NCBI GenBank assembly: GCA_035763085.1
Contig: DASUBV010000394.1
Span: 1-64,000, forward strand
Source: DASUBV01 sp035763085
GTDB lineage: Bacteria > Actinomycetota > Actinomycetes > Streptosporangiales > Streptosporangiaceae
Reading direction: 5' to 3'
Length of the DNA: 64,000 bases
The notes under the pieces were generated by a model. The model saw only the letters and a list, made by a program, of their open reading frames with translations, was not told the DNA's origin and did no database searches. This document shows positions 17,801-25,767 of this stretch, one piece after another (within the stretch, counting starts at the first letter, position 1; each line of letters opens with the position of its first letter). Both the position numbers and the translations under genes were made by a program.

Positions 17801-18361
17801 AGCGCCTCGGCCTTCGAGGTGCCGGTGCCGCCGGGGGAGTGGGCCAAGCCCGCGGTGCTGGCCTTCGAGCGGGAGATGCTCGGCCTGTACGTGTCTGACC
17901 ACCCGCTGCTAGGCCGGGAGAAGGCGCTGGCCGCCGTCACCGACTGCACCGTGGCCGAGCTGGTCAGCTCGGCGCCGCACCCGCCCGCCGACGGCCACCG
18001 GGTTATCGCCGACGGGCAGGTCGTCACGGTGGGCGGGATCTTGTCCGGCGTCCGCCGCAAGGTCACCCGCCAGGGGCTGGCCTGGGCCTCGGCCATCTGC
18101 GAGGACCTGGCCGGGGCCATCGACGTGCTGGTCTTCCCGAGCGCCTACGAGCAGTTCGGGAGCATGCTGGCCGATGACGCGATCGTGCTGATCCGGGGCC
18201 GGCTGGACCGCCGCGAGGACATCCCGCAGCTGGTGGCCATGGACATCCGCGAGCCGGTCCTGGAGCCGGACCCGCTGATCGTCCCGGATCCGGACATGGA
18301 GCCCGGACCAGCCGGGGCCGGGGCTGGCGGGGCCGGGGCACCCGCGCTGCGCTCCGGCTGA
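14834..18361 (+). CDS. dnaE: DNA polymerase III subunit alpha (replicative)
   Basis: The 1175-residue catalytic subunit of the chromosomal replicase. After a ~34-residue Gly/Ala-rich N-terminus comes a complete PHP domain (HLHVHSEYSMLDG, AVTDHGNVHGAFE, TNDTHYT), which in actinobacterial DnaE1 is the proofreading exonuclease. The palm carries the catalytic aspartates in PDIDIDFDERGRG (D458, D460). Later come the beta-clamp/tau-binding region and an OB-fold (VTVGGILSGVRRKVTRQG). Presence of the OB fold and full PHP residues, the length and the synteny with lspA-rluD indicate DnaE1 rather than error-prone DnaE2. It ends 10 bases from the convergent haemoglobin gene. Confidence 0.96.
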   Translation: MSTAGTGAEPGAGQAVPAAGAGTPGSARRGPGGSFVHLHVHSEYSMLDGAARLRDLIAACQRDGMPAIAVTDHGNVHGAFEFYRQATAAGIRPVIGMEAYLAPGRRGDRRPVRWGSPAQAADDVGGAGAYTHLTLLAETTEGLHNLFRLSSRAWLEGYFRKPRLDRELLAAHARGIIATTGCPGGEVQTRLRLGQDRQALEAAAGLRDIFGPDSLFIEIMQHGLPIEQRATEGLRQIAAGLALPLVVTNDTHYTHRADAGPHEALLCVQTATTLADPGRFRFEGSGYYLRSPREMRALAGTGTGRGRGGPAAGWTEQEWQAGCDATLLIAERADVRFERRSLLPSFPLPPGQTEAGLLREQVRAGLERRYPGGPDAERRRRAEYELGIIEAAGFCSYFLVVADLISWAREHGVRVGPGRGSAAGSLVAYALGITGLDPVSHGLVFERFLNPERTSMPDIDIDFDERGRGDVIRYVTRKYGDDRVAQIITFGTIKAKAAVKDSARVLGFPYSVGDRITKVVPPPVLGRDMPLAGVFDPAHPRYGEAGELRALYKAEAPVRQVIDTARGLEGLIRQAGVHAAGVIMSSEPLLDHIPVWRREADGAVITQFDYPACEDLGLLKMDFLGLRNLTVLSDAVAGIAANRGVRLTLEDLPLDDPAAYRLLARGDTLGVFQMDGGPVRALLRALRPDSFTDVMAVLALYRPGPMGANAHNEYADRKAGRKPVVPLHPELAAPLAGILGQTYGLIVYQEQVMAIAQQLAGYTAGRADLLRRAMGKKKKEILDAEYEPFAAGMTAAGFSAGATRTLWDTLIPFADYAFTKAHAAAYGLVSYWTAYLKASYPAEYMAALLTSVSGDPDRSALYLNECRRMRIRVLPPDVNASAAVFTAAGDDIRFGLAAVRNVGAAVVAAILAARDSAGAFTSFADFLRKVPASVCNKRVIESLIKAGAFDSLGHPRRGLMLIHEQAVDSVIDVKRNEALGQDSLFGDAESASAFEVPVPPGEWAKPAVLAFEREMLGLYVSDHPLLGREKALAAVTDCTVAELVSSAPHPPADGHRVIADGQVVTVGGILSGVRRKVTRQGLAWASAICEDLAGAIDVLVFPSAYEQFGSMLADDAIVLIRGRLDRREDIPQLVAMDIREPVLEPDPLIVPDPDMEPGPAGAGAGGAGAPALRSG

Positions 18362-18371
18362 CCGGTCCGGC

Positions 18372-18836
18372 TCAGGGCTGGTAGGGCGGCGCCACGCCCC
18401 AGCCCCACCGCGGCACCGGGGCCTGATCGACTACCGGGGCGCCGGGCTGGGAGTTGTGCATGGCCAGCCGGGTGCCCCACTCCAGGTAACCGAGTAGCGC
18501 GGCCCGGAACTCCGGGTCATCCGGCAGGCCCGCGTCGTCGGCGGCCAGGCTCATCAGCGAGACGAACCGGAACCGCTGCCCGGCGGTGATCTTCAGGTTG
18601 CGGTGGTGCTCAAGCATGGCCGGGTACCCGCCCAGCTGCGCGGTGTAGTCCGCCGGCCCGCCGAAGACCTCGCACCACCAGGTGGTGACGTGGTCCCGGT
18701 GCGCCGCGCTGACCCCGCCGGGAAACAGCGGGCTGATCAGGTCATCGCGCTCCACCCGGTCATAGAACCGGTCGATCAGCGCGGCGATCGCGGGACGCTG
18801 CCCGGCCCAGTCATACAGTGACGGCGGCTCACTCAT
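18372..18836 (-). CDS. Group II truncated haemoglobin
   Basis: A 154-residue 2-on-2 globin. Haem-pocket residues can be placed: B10 Tyr at Y25 (DRFYDRV), proximal His at H78 (EHHRNLKIT), plus the group pattern PLFPGG, EVFGGPADY and LGGYPAMLEHH. The C-terminal SQPGAP...PRWGWGVAPPY extension marks the actinobacterial subfamily. At the position of the distal G8 Trp the sequence has Phe (QRFRFVSL), which may be normal for this subfamily. Likely binds oxygen or NO; the physiological role is unknown. A TACACT box lies 6 nt before the ATG, suggesting leaderless transcription. Confidence 0.88.
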   Translation of the reverse strand: MSEPPSLYDWAGQRPAIAALIDRFYDRVERDDLISPLFPGGVSAAHRDHVTTWWCEVFGGPADYTAQLGGYPAMLEHHRNLKITAGQRFRFVSLMSLAADDAGLPDDPEFRAALLGYLEWGTRLAMHNSQPGAPVVDQAPVPRWGWGVAPPYQP

Positions 18837-18842
18837 CGTAAG

Positions 18843-18853
18843 AGTGTAACACT
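18843..18853 (-). promoter_or_regulatory. Haemoglobin -10 box overlapped by an 11-bp dyad
   Basis: Minus-strand TACACT (18843-18848) ends 6 nt before the ATG. It lies inside the perfect dyad AGTGT-A-ACACT (18843-18853), a possible repressor site that would cover the -10 element. Confidence 0.45.
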
Positions 18854-18949
18854 GTAATCATCGACTGCCGCGGGTCGGCGGGCCGGAGCCCGTGCCCGTC
18901 GTGCTGGTGTCGGTGCCGGCACCGGCGGTGGTGGCGCGCGGCCCGCGGG

Positions 18950-19789
18950 TCAGCGCTGAGCCCAGGCGCCGGCCGCGGCGGCGTCGCGGGTGAACGCCGT
19001 GAAGTCGCGGGCCGGGCGGCCCAGGACCTGCTGCACGCCGTCGCAGGTGGGCGCGTTGCGGCCGTCGAGCACGGTGGTGAACAGGTACATCAGCAGCTCG
19101 ATGATGTCAGCCGGGACGCCCTCGGCGGCCATGCCCTGGCCGAACTCCGCGGCCGTCACCGGCGTGTAGCTGATCGGCCGGCCGGTGGCGGCGGCGATCT
19201 CGGCGACGGCGCCGGCGAAGGTGAGCGCCCGCGGGCCGGTGAGCTCGTAGACCTGCCCGCCGTGGCCGTCCTCGGTCAGCACGGCGGCCGCGACGTCGGC
19301 GATGTCGTCGGCGTCGACGAACGGCTCGCCGACACCGTCCGCGGGCAGCGCGACCTGCCCGGCCAGGACCGGCTCGAGCAGGTAGCCCTCGCTGAAGTTC
19401 TGGCTGAACCAGCTGCAGCGCAGGACCGTCCAGTCCGCGCCCGAGCCAGCCAGCGCCTTCTCGCAGGCCTGCGCCTCCTCCTCGCCCCGGCCCGACAGCA
19501 GCACCAGCCGCCGGGTGCCGGAGCGGACCGCGAGCTCGGTGAGCGCCCCGATCGTGTCGGCGGCTCCGGGCACGGCCAGGTCGGGATAGTACGACAGGTA
19601 CGCGGCCCCGGCGCCGCGCAGGGCCGGCGCCCAGGTGTCCCAGTCGGTCCAGTCGAAGGGCAGCCCGCCGGAGCGCGAGCCGATCCGCACGGGCCGGCCG
19701 CGGCCGGCCAGCCGCCGGGCGACCCGCCGGCCGGTCTTCCCGGTGCCGCCCAGCACCAGCGTCAGGTCGTCGGTCTGGTGGTCCCTCAT
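18950..19789 (-). CDS. NmrA/SDR-type NAD(P)-binding oxidoreductase
   Basis: A 279-residue atypical short-chain dehydrogenase. The N-terminal Rossmann motif LVLGGTGKTGRRVARRL binds NAD(P); the rest (GAGAAYLSYYPDL, VLRCSWFSQNFSEGYL, EPFVDADDIADVAAAVL, YELTGPRALTFAGAVAEIA) matches NmrA-like/quinone-reductase-type proteins that lack the classical Tyr-Lys pair. The substrate is unknown. The frame is open to 19897, but the ATG at 19789 fits the domain start and has a G-rich Shine-Dalgarno; the upstream residues look non-coding. It is divergent from a LysR regulator that probably controls it. Confidence 0.82.
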   Translation of the reverse strand: MRDHQTDDLTLVLGGTGKTGRRVARRLAGRGRPVRIGSRSGGLPFDWTDWDTWAPALRGAGAAYLSYYPDLAVPGAADTIGALTELAVRSGTRRLVLLSGRGEEEAQACEKALAGSGADWTVLRCSWFSQNFSEGYLLEPVLAGQVALPADGVGEPFVDADDIADVAAAVLTEDGHGGQVYELTGPRALTFAGAVAEIAAATGRPISYTPVTAAEFGQGMAAEGVPADIIELLMYLFTTVLDGRNAPTCDGVQQVLGRPARDFTAFTRDAAAAGAWAQR

Positions 19790-19941
19790 GATCGGTGCCC
19801 CCCTGGGTGGTGGCCGGGCGGCCTCTGCCCGCCTCGCCCGGCCGGATGTCTCCACCCTCGGCCAGCGCCCGGCCGGCAACAACGGGCAGTCCGGCAACGA
19901 CCGTTAACCTGGAGGTTCACGAACGAACTCCGGGGGCGCTC

Positions 19942-20877
19942 GTGGAGCAGCGCGACATCGAGATCTTCCTGGTCCTGGCCGAGGACCTGCACTTCGGCCG
20001 GACCGCCGAGCGGCTGCACGTGTCCACCGCGCGGGTCAGCCAGACGATCAGGAAGCTGGAACGCCAGATCGGCGCCGCGCTGTTCGAGCGGACCAGCCGC
20101 CGGGTCACCCTGACTCCGATCGGCGCCCGGCTGGCCGGCGACCTGCGGCCGGCGTACCAGCAGATCCAGGACGGGATCGAGCGGGCGGTCGCGGCGGGCC
20201 GCGGCGTCGAGGGCGTGCTGCGGGTCGGCTTCATCGGCACCGCCGTCGGCCAGTTCCTGCACCAGGCGGCCGCCGGCTTCCGGGCCCGCCACCCCGGCTG
20301 CGAGGTCCAGGTCTCCGAGGCCCGCTACGGCGACATCCTGGACCTGCTGCGCGGCGGCGAGACCGACATGATGCTGGTCCCGGTACCGGTGCGCGAGCCC
20401 GACCTCACCGCCGGCCCGGTGCTGTTCCGCGAGCCGTCGGTGCTCGCTGTCTCCGCCCGGCACCCGTTCGCCCGGCGTTCCTCGGTCGGGCTCGATGACC
20501 TCGCCGCCGACAAGGTCCTGCGCCCGCGCTCACTGCCGGACTACATGGACCGCAGCCTGGTCCCGGAGCAGACGCCATCCGGCCGCCTCGTCGAGCGCGG
20601 GCCGGACTTCGGCACCGTGCAGGAGATGCTCTCGCTGATCGGCTCCGGCCAGGGCATCTTCCCGGTGCCCGCGCATGCGGCGACCTACGACACCCGGCCG
20701 GACGTGGCCTACGTCCCGATCCGCGACGGCCTGCCGCGCGAGCGCAGGCTCGTATGGCGGGCGGCCGCGGAAACCAGCCGGATCCGGGCCTTCAGCCAGG
20801 CCGCCCGTGCCGTCGCCCGGGCCGGCGGCACGCCGCTGCTCGGGCCCGCCCGCGCGGTCAGGCGTCGCGGCGCTTGA
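19942..20877 (+). CDS. LysR family transcriptional regulator
   Basis: A 311-residue regulator. The N-terminal winged helix-turn-helix (about residues 1-60) reads DIEIFLVLAEDLHFGRTAER and ARVSQTIRKLERQIGAALFER; the effector-binding domain follows (about 88-300). The inducer is unknown. GTG at 19942 is chosen because it places the HTH at the N-terminus as in the family; the frame is open upstream without coding character. It is divergent from the NmrA-type oxidoreductase with a ~150-bp shared region that includes the small dyad GTTC-AC-GAAC at 19915-19924. The 3' end overlaps the convergent ABC permease by 20 bases. Confidence 0.9.
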   Translation: MEQRDIEIFLVLAEDLHFGRTAERLHVSTARVSQTIRKLERQIGAALFERTSRRVTLTPIGARLAGDLRPAYQQIQDGIERAVAAGRGVEGVLRVGFIGTAVGQFLHQAAAGFRARHPGCEVQVSEARYGDILDLLRGGETDMMLVPVPVREPDLTAGPVLFREPSVLAVSARHPFARRSSVGLDDLAADKVLRPRSLPDYMDRSLVPEQTPSGRLVERGPDFGTVQEMLSLIGSGQGIFPVPAHAATYDTRPDVAYVPIRDGLPRERRLVWRAAAETSRIRAFSQAARAVARAGGTPLLGPARAVRRRGA

Positions 20878-21703
20878 GCAGCACAACCGTCACGGCCAGC
20901 AGCACCGCCGCCCAGATGCACAGCACGCCGAAGCCCTGCCAGGCGGACAGCAGATCGCCGGACTGGTGGTGCGCCTGGCCGATCAGCGTCCCGGCCTGCT
21001 CGGGCAGGTAGGCGTCGATGTGCTTGCCCCAGCTGCCGGGCAGCAGGCCGGTCAGGATGGGCAGCACCAGGATCACGCCGATGACCGTGCTGATCGCGCC
21101 CGCGGTATGCCGGATGATCCCGCCGATGGCCAGCGCGAGCAGGGCCACGACGGTCAGGTACAGCCCGGAGCCGACGACGGCCCTGGTCACGTTCGGGTCG
21201 CCGAGCGACACCGGTGCGTGGGAGTGCAGGATCGCCGAGCCGGTCAGGAACATCCCGAAGCAGACCACCTCGGCGACGATCAGGATCAGCACCGCGAACA
21301 CCACGGCCTTGGCCGCCAGCATCGGGACCCGGTGCGGCACCGCCAGCAGCGAGGACCGGATGACCCCGGTGGAGTACTCGGTGGTGATCACCAGGGCGCC
21401 CAGCACGCAGAGGGTGAGCTGGCCCAGGCCCAGGCCCGCGCCCATGATGAAGCTCACCGGGTCGGTCACGATGCGGGCCCGCGTGTCCGCGCCGGCCTGG
21501 CTCCAGTTGGCCGCGGTCAGCGCCGTGAACAGCACGGTAAAGCCGATGCTGACGATGACGAACAGGATCAGCGACCAGACGGTGGAGCGGACCGACCGGA
21601 TCTTCGTCCACTCCGACAGCATGAGCTGCCCGAAGCTGGCCCGTTTCGGCTGGCTGTGCGAGGCGGGGAGGGCGCCGGCGGTGCCGGCCTGCGCCGCGGT
21701 CAC
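20858..21703 (-). CDS. ABC-2 type transporter permease
   Basis: A 281-residue membrane protein with six predicted hydrophobic segments, starting with a cytoplasmic stretch MLSEWTKIRSVRSTVWSL typical of ABC-2 permeases in actinomycetes. Segments such as LGLGQLTLCVLGALVITTEYSTG contain the family's re-entrant region. It pairs with the upstream ATPase, whose TGA overlaps its GTG by 4 bases. The substrate is unknown; such pairs often export drugs, lipids or peptides. Confidence 0.88.
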   Translation of the reverse strand: MTAAQAGTAGALPASHSQPKRASFGQLMLSEWTKIRSVRSTVWSLILFVIVSIGFTVLFTALTAANWSQAGADTRARIVTDPVSFIMGAGLGLGQLTLCVLGALVITTEYSTGVIRSSLLAVPHRVPMLAAKAVVFAVLILIVAEVVCFGMFLTGSAILHSHAPVSLGDPNVTRAVVGSGLYLTVVALLALAIGGIIRHTAGAISTVIGVILVLPILTGLLPGSWGKHIDAYLPEQAGTLIGQAHHQSGDLLSAWQGFGVLCIWAAVLLAVTVVLLKRRDA

Positions 21704-22704
21704 CGGGCGGTCCCGCCGGGGGTGGCGGCCGGGCTGCCCGCGGCGGCCGGGTCAGGGCCAGGCGGTCCGCCGGCCGGCCCGGGCCCGTGCACGCCGAACT
21801 CCAGGCTTCCCGCCGTCAGTTCCATGAACGCATCCTCCAGTGAGGCCAGCTGCGGGCTGAGCTCATGCAGCACGACCGCCCCCGAGGCGGCCAGCTCGCC
21901 GATCCGCGGCGCCGGCAGGCCGGTGACCATCAGCGCTGGCGCGCCGCCGTCGGCCGGAGCCTGGCCGTCGGTGGCCTGGCCGCCCTCGGCCCTGATCAGC
22001 TGGGTCAGCCGCGCCGGGTCCGGGGTGCGCACCCGGACAGCCTGCTCGGAGCTGCGCGCGATGACCTCGGCGGTGGCCGCGTCGGCGATCAGCCTGCCGC
22101 GGCCGATGACGATGAGGTGGTCGGCGGTGACGGCCATCTCGTTCATCAGGTGGCTGGACACCAGGATCGTCCGGTCCTGGGCGGCCAGGTACTTCATCAG
22201 GTTCCTGATCCACAGCACGCCCTCGGGGTCGAGGCCGTTGACCGGCTCGTCCAGGAGCAGCACGCGCGGGTCGCCGAGCATGGCCGCGGCGATGCCCAGG
22301 CGCTGGCCCATGCCGAGGGAGAACGTCCCGGCCCGCTTGGCGGCCACCTCCCGCAGGCCGACCAGGTCGAGCACCTCGTCCACGCGCCTGGCGGGCAGGC
22401 CCTGGGACTGGGCCAGGAACAGCAGGTGGTTACGGGCGCTGCGGCCGTTGTGGACGGACTTGGCCTCCAGCAGGGCGCCGACCGTCCGCAGCGGGCTCGG
22501 CAGGTCCTCGTAGCGCCTGCCGTCAATAGTGGCCTCGCCGCTCTGCGGCCGGTCCAGGCCGAGAATAAGCCGCATGGTAGTGGATTTCCCGGCGCCATTA
22601 GGCCCGAGAAAACCCGTTACCAGGCCAGGCTGGACCGTGAACGACAAGTGGTCGACGGCCAGCTTTCCCCCGTAGCTCTTAGTCAGGTCGCGAGCTTCGA
22701 TCAT
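21700..22704 (-). CDS. ABC transporter ATP-binding protein (exporter type)
   Basis: A 334-residue ATPase. The Walker A GPNGAGKS lies at residues 34-41, the signature FSLGMGQRLGIA near 145, and the Walker B VLLLDEP near 170, followed by LVSSHLMNEMA. The DrrA/CcmA-type layout with a C-terminal extension (Gly/Pro/Ala-rich last ~40 residues) fits an ABC-2 exporter partner. Start ATG at 22704 with GGGGG about 5 nt upstream. It forms a two-gene operon with the permease. Confidence 0.9.
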   Translation of the reverse strand: MIEARDLTKSYGGKLAVDHLSFTVQPGLVTGFLGPNGAGKSTTMRLILGLDRPQSGEATIDGRRYEDLPSPLRTVGALLEAKSVHNGRSARNHLLFLAQSQGLPARRVDEVLDLVGLREVAAKRAGTFSLGMGQRLGIAAAMLGDPRVLLLDEPVNGLDPEGVLWIRNLMKYLAAQDRTILVSSHLMNEMAVTADHLIVIGRGRLIADAATAEVIARSSEQAVRVRTPDPARLTQLIRAEGGQATDGQAPADGGAPALMVTGLPAPRIGELAASGAVVLHELSPQLASLEDAFMELTAGSLEFGVHGPGPAGGPPGPDPAAAGSPAATPGGTAR

Positions 22705-22869
22705 TGATCCCCCGTAGCGACGGTAAGGGCCCGGACAAATCGGGTCCCCGCATTTTCCAAACTAGCAAGGCGGCAGGGCGCTCGGGACCGATGCGGCCGG
22801 GCCTGCGTGGCGTGTTGTGGCCAGCCGGTCACCACATGGGGGGTGTTGTCACGTACGCTGCTGCGGAGA

Positions 22870-23829
22870 ATGGCCGATTCCAGACATCACCCGACCCCGC
22901 CGCCCGGCGGCCCTGCCGCCGTGGCCCCGCGCCCCGCAGCGGCCCTGGCGCCGCGGGCTCTGCTGATTTCCCTGGCCATACTGCTGGGCAGCGCGCTGCT
23001 GGGCATCGTCGCGGGACTGCTGTGGTCCGCGATCGCCCCGCAGGCCCTGTTCATGGTCGCCAGCCGCGGCGTGGCCTACGTGGTTAATCCCGAGACCAGC
23101 GCGTTTATCGCGGCCGACGGCTATTTCAGCATCATCGCCGTCGCGGGCGGCGCCCTGATCGGCCTGGCCGCCTACCTGGCCGGGGTACGCCGGTTCGGCC
23201 CGATCCCGGCGGCGGCGGCGCTGGCCGGCGCGACGGCCGCGGCCTTCCTGGCCTACTGGGCCGGCAGCAATGTGGGACTGGACGACTTCCGGCACCGGCT
23301 GGCGGCGGCTAAGCCCGGCGTGCTGCTGCGGCAGCCCGCGCAGCTCGGCGCGCACGGCGCCCTGGCCTTCTGGCCGCTGGCCGCCGGGGCTGTCGTCGGC
23401 GGGATCGAGCTGCTGCTCACGATGCGCGAGCGGCAGCGCCGGCAGCTGGCCGCGGCGGCTCAGTCATCCGCTCCCGGGGCCGTGCCGCTGGGGGCCGGGC
23501 CGGCGGCGGGCGCACCGCCCGTGCCGCCCGGTGAGGTGCCGCCCGGCCAGTACCCCGCACCCGGCCAGTACCCCGCACCCGGCCAGTACCCCGGGGCCGG
23601 CGGGCCAGAGCAGCGCGGCGCCCTGGACGGGCACGGCGCGGACGGGCACCGGGTAGACGGGCACGGCGCGGGCAGCCGTGGCCTGGACGGATACGGTTTC
23701 GGCCAGCGGGCCGCCGGCGGCCCGGCCGCGGGCCCGTACCCGGACGGGCACCGCCGGGATGGCCAGGCCTTTGACGGCCAGCCCGGCTGGCGGCAGCCGG
23801 GCCCGGCGCCGGATCCCTCCGACAGCTAG
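22870..23829 (+). CDS. DUF2567-like membrane protein with repetitive Pro-Gly-Tyr tail
   Basis: A protein of about 319 residues with four hydrophobic segments in the first two thirds (LLISLAILLGSALLGIVAGLL, SIIAVAGGALIGLAAYLAG, AAAALAGATAAAFLAYWAG, ALAFWPLAAGAVVGGIELLL, each 19-21 residues). The order of TM segments, the AADGYFS motif and the GAHGALAFWPL segment resemble the actinobacterial DUF2567 family, function unknown. The tail (about 215-319) is Gly/Pro/Gln/Tyr- and Asp/Gly/His-rich, with a GQYPAP repeat from an 18-bp tandem array. The start is uncertain: ATG 22870 has GGAG too close, and GTG 22843 is an alternative. Confidence 0.7.
   Translation: MADSRHHPTPPPGGPAAVAPRPAAALAPRALLISLAILLGSALLGIVAGLLWSAIAPQALFMVASRGVAYVVNPETSAFIAADGYFSIIAVAGGALIGLAAYLAGVRRFGPIPAAAALAGATAAAFLAYWAGSNVGLDDFRHRLAAAKPGVLLRQPAQLGAHGALAFWPLAAGAVVGGIELLLTMRERQRRQLAAAAQSSAPGAVPLGAGPAAGAPPVPPGEVPPGQYPAPGQYPAPGQYPGAGGPEQRGALDGHGADGHRVDGHGAGSRGLDGYGFGQRAAGGPAAGPYPDGHRRDGQAFDGQPGWRQPGPAPDPSDS
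23545..23598 (+). repeat. 18-bp tandem repeat (Gly-Gln-Tyr-Pro-Ala-Pro coding)
   Basis: Two exact 18-base units at 23545-23562 and 23563-23580 are followed by a third, diverged copy. It lies in the disordered tail of the DUF2567-like protein. Confidence 0.85.
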
Positions 23830-23928
23830 CCGGGCCAGCCGCATGGTCCGGGCGGGCGTGACCGGCAGTCCCTGCAGGCGCGAGGGCGGCCGCCCGGCGG
23901 CGAGCCGCGAGGGCAGGACGCCTGGCAG

Positions 23929-24702
23929 CTAGCCGCGCGCGGCCCGGACCACGGCCGGCGGCTCGCCGGCCCCGACCGCCATCGCGGCGCCGACGATGCC
24001 GGCGTCGTTCAGCATCCTGGCGGGGACCACCTCGGCGCGCAGGCTGGTCAGCAGCGGCAGGAACTTGGCCGACTTCTTGCTGACCCCGCCGCCGATGATG
24101 ATCAGGCTGGGGGACAGCAGCGCCTCCATGTGCTCCAGGTACTCATCCACCCGGCCGGCCCACTTGCCCCAGCTCAGGTCGTGCTCCTCGCGGGCCAGCT
24201 CCGAGGCGCGCTTCTCGGCGTCCTTGCCCCGGATCTCGATGTGGCCGAACTCGGTGTTGGGCACCAGCTCGCCGTCAATGAACAGCGCGCTGCCGATCCC
24301 GGTGCCCAGGGTCAGCATCAGCACCGTGCCGCGGTGGCCGACGCCGGCCCCGAACCGCATCTCCGCGATCCCGGCCGCGTCCGCGTCGTTGACGACCGTC
24401 ACCGGCAGGCCGGTGGCCTCGCTGAAGCGATCCCGGGCATTGACCCCGATCCAGTCCGCGTCCAGGTTGGCCGCGGTCCGGATCTCGCCACCGGTCACGA
24501 CGCCGGGGAAGGTGATCCCCACGGACCCTGTCCAGTCGAAGGCCTGGACCAGCTGGCGGACGACCTCGACGACGGGGTCCGGCTTGGCCGGGTGCGGGGT
24601 GAGCAGCTTCTGCCGGGGCGTGGCGAGCTTGCCGGCCAGCAGGTCGACGGGCGCGCCCTTGATCCCGGTGCCCCCGATGTCGATGCCGAGTACCTGTGCC
24701 AT
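23929..24702 (-). CDS. ppgK: Polyphosphate glucokinase (ROK family)
   Basis: A 257-residue cytoplasmic kinase that phosphorylates glucose using inorganic polyphosphate (often also ATP). The N-terminal phosphate-binding motif GIDIGGTGIKGAPVDL is diagnostic for PpgK; VVNDADAAGIAEMRFG carries the catalytic Asp and LGTGIGSALF the second phosphate loop. GHIEIRGKDAEKRASE replaces the usual ROK zinc motif, as in other PpgK. The frame is open far upstream, but the ATG at 24702 begins the domain and has GGAGG at the right distance. It is divergent from an SDR gene across ~190 bp. Confidence 0.93.
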   Translation of the reverse strand: MAQVLGIDIGGTGIKGAPVDLLAGKLATPRQKLLTPHPAKPDPVVEVVRQLVQAFDWTGSVGITFPGVVTGGEIRTAANLDADWIGVNARDRFSEATGLPVTVVNDADAAGIAEMRFGAGVGHRGTVLMLTLGTGIGSALFIDGELVPNTEFGHIEIRGKDAEKRASELAREEHDLSWGKWAGRVDEYLEHMEALLSPSLIIIGGGVSKKSAKFLPLLTSLRAEVVPARMLNDAGIVGAAMAVGAGEPPAVVRAARG

Positions 24703-24891
24703 CTGGCCTCCATCGCTGCCGCTTTTGTCCGGTAGTCGTGCCTGGTGGACCGTGTCCCCGGTGTTCATCTCAATATGCCCGGCGGGCCGGGGGGATAGTA
24801 GTAGACCTCCTGAGCCTAAGCCGGCCGCTGGCCGGCGGGCCCGGTTACCCCCGGCCGGGCGCCCGGCCCGGCAGCACCTGAGGAGCCACGA

Positions 24892-25692
24892 GTGATGAGT
24901 ACTGCTGACCCTTTTGACCTTTCCGGCCGGCACGCGGTCGTGACCGGGCTGTCTCGCGGCATCGGCCAGGCCATCGCGGTGGCGCTGGCCCGCCGCGGTG
25001 CCGACGTGGCGGGCATCTACGCGCCGGGCGGCGAGGACGGCGCGGCGCAGACCGCGGCACTGGTCGAGGCGGCCGGGCGCCGGGCCGTGGTCCGGGCCGG
25101 CGACACCGGCCGGCAGGCCGATGTCGAGAACCTGGCCGCGGCCTGCGCGCGGGAATTCGGCAGCATCGATATCTGGGTCAATAACGCGGCCGGGCTGCGG
25201 GTGCAGCCATTCCTGGACACCAGCGCCGAGGACTGGCACGGGCTGCTGGCCGCCAATCTGCACGGGTACTTCTACGGCTGCCAGGCGGCCGCCCGGGCGA
25301 TGACCGCGCAGGGCCGCGGCGGCGCCATCATCAACATCAGCTCGGCCACCGACATCCAGGCGGTAGCCAGCATGGCCGCCTATGTCACCGCCAAGGGCGG
25401 GGTCGTCGCGCTGACCAGGACACTGGCCGTGGAACTGGCCGGGCGGGGCATCCGCGTCAATGCGGTCGCGCCGGGGGCCATCGAGACAGCGCTGAACGCC
25501 CGGGCGTGGGACGACACGGTCCGGCGCACCTACGCCGAGCGCATCCCGCTGGGCCGGATCGGCGACCCGGAGGAGATCGCCGACGTGGTGGTGTTCGCCG
25601 CCTCGGACGCGGCCCGCTACCTCACCGGCCAGGAGCTCGTCGTCGATGGCGGGCTGACCATCAACGGCAGCGTCGGCCACCGGCCGTCCTGA
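24892..25692 (+). CDS. SDR family NAD(P)-dependent oxidoreductase
   Basis: A 266-residue classical short-chain dehydrogenase. The cofactor motif TGLSRGIG is at residues 18-25, NNAAG at 97-101, the catalytic Ser at 150/151 and the Tyr-Lys pair at Y164 and K168 (AAYVTAKGG). The C-terminal FAASDAARYLTGQELVVDGG is typical of FabG/glucose- or 2-deoxygluconate-dehydrogenase-like enzymes; the substrate cannot be assigned. GTG at 24892 has AGGAG 6 nt upstream; the next codon, ATG at 24895, is an alternative. Confidence 0.88.
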   Translation: MMSTADPFDLSGRHAVVTGLSRGIGQAIAVALARRGADVAGIYAPGGEDGAAQTAALVEAAGRRAVVRAGDTGRQADVENLAAACAREFGSIDIWVNNAAGLRVQPFLDTSAEDWHGLLAANLHGYFYGCQAAARAMTAQGRGGAIINISSATDIQAVASMAAYVTAKGGVVALTRTLAVELAGRGIRVNAVAPGAIETALNARAWDDTVRRTYAERIPLGRIGDPEEIADVVVFAASDAARYLTGQELVVDGGLTINGSVGHRPS

Positions 25693-25767
25693 GGCGGATA
25701 CCAGCACCTGACGGCAGCCGCTGATCACAGCACCTGGCGCCGGCCCGGCGCGAGGCACGGCGGCGGC

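Noticed and set aside
14648..17902. Long minus-strand frame opposite dnaE (about 1080 codons)
   Set aside because: His/Gln/Arg/Val-rich shadow of a high-GC coding strand with no domain pattern. Similar antisense frames opposite gltB, polA, rpsA and ileS were rejected for the same reason.
23929..25758. A 609-codon minus-strand gene covering ppgK and the SDR region
   Set aside because: The ATG at 24702 has a good ribosome-binding site and the family N-terminus; the upstream part is antisense to the SDR gene.
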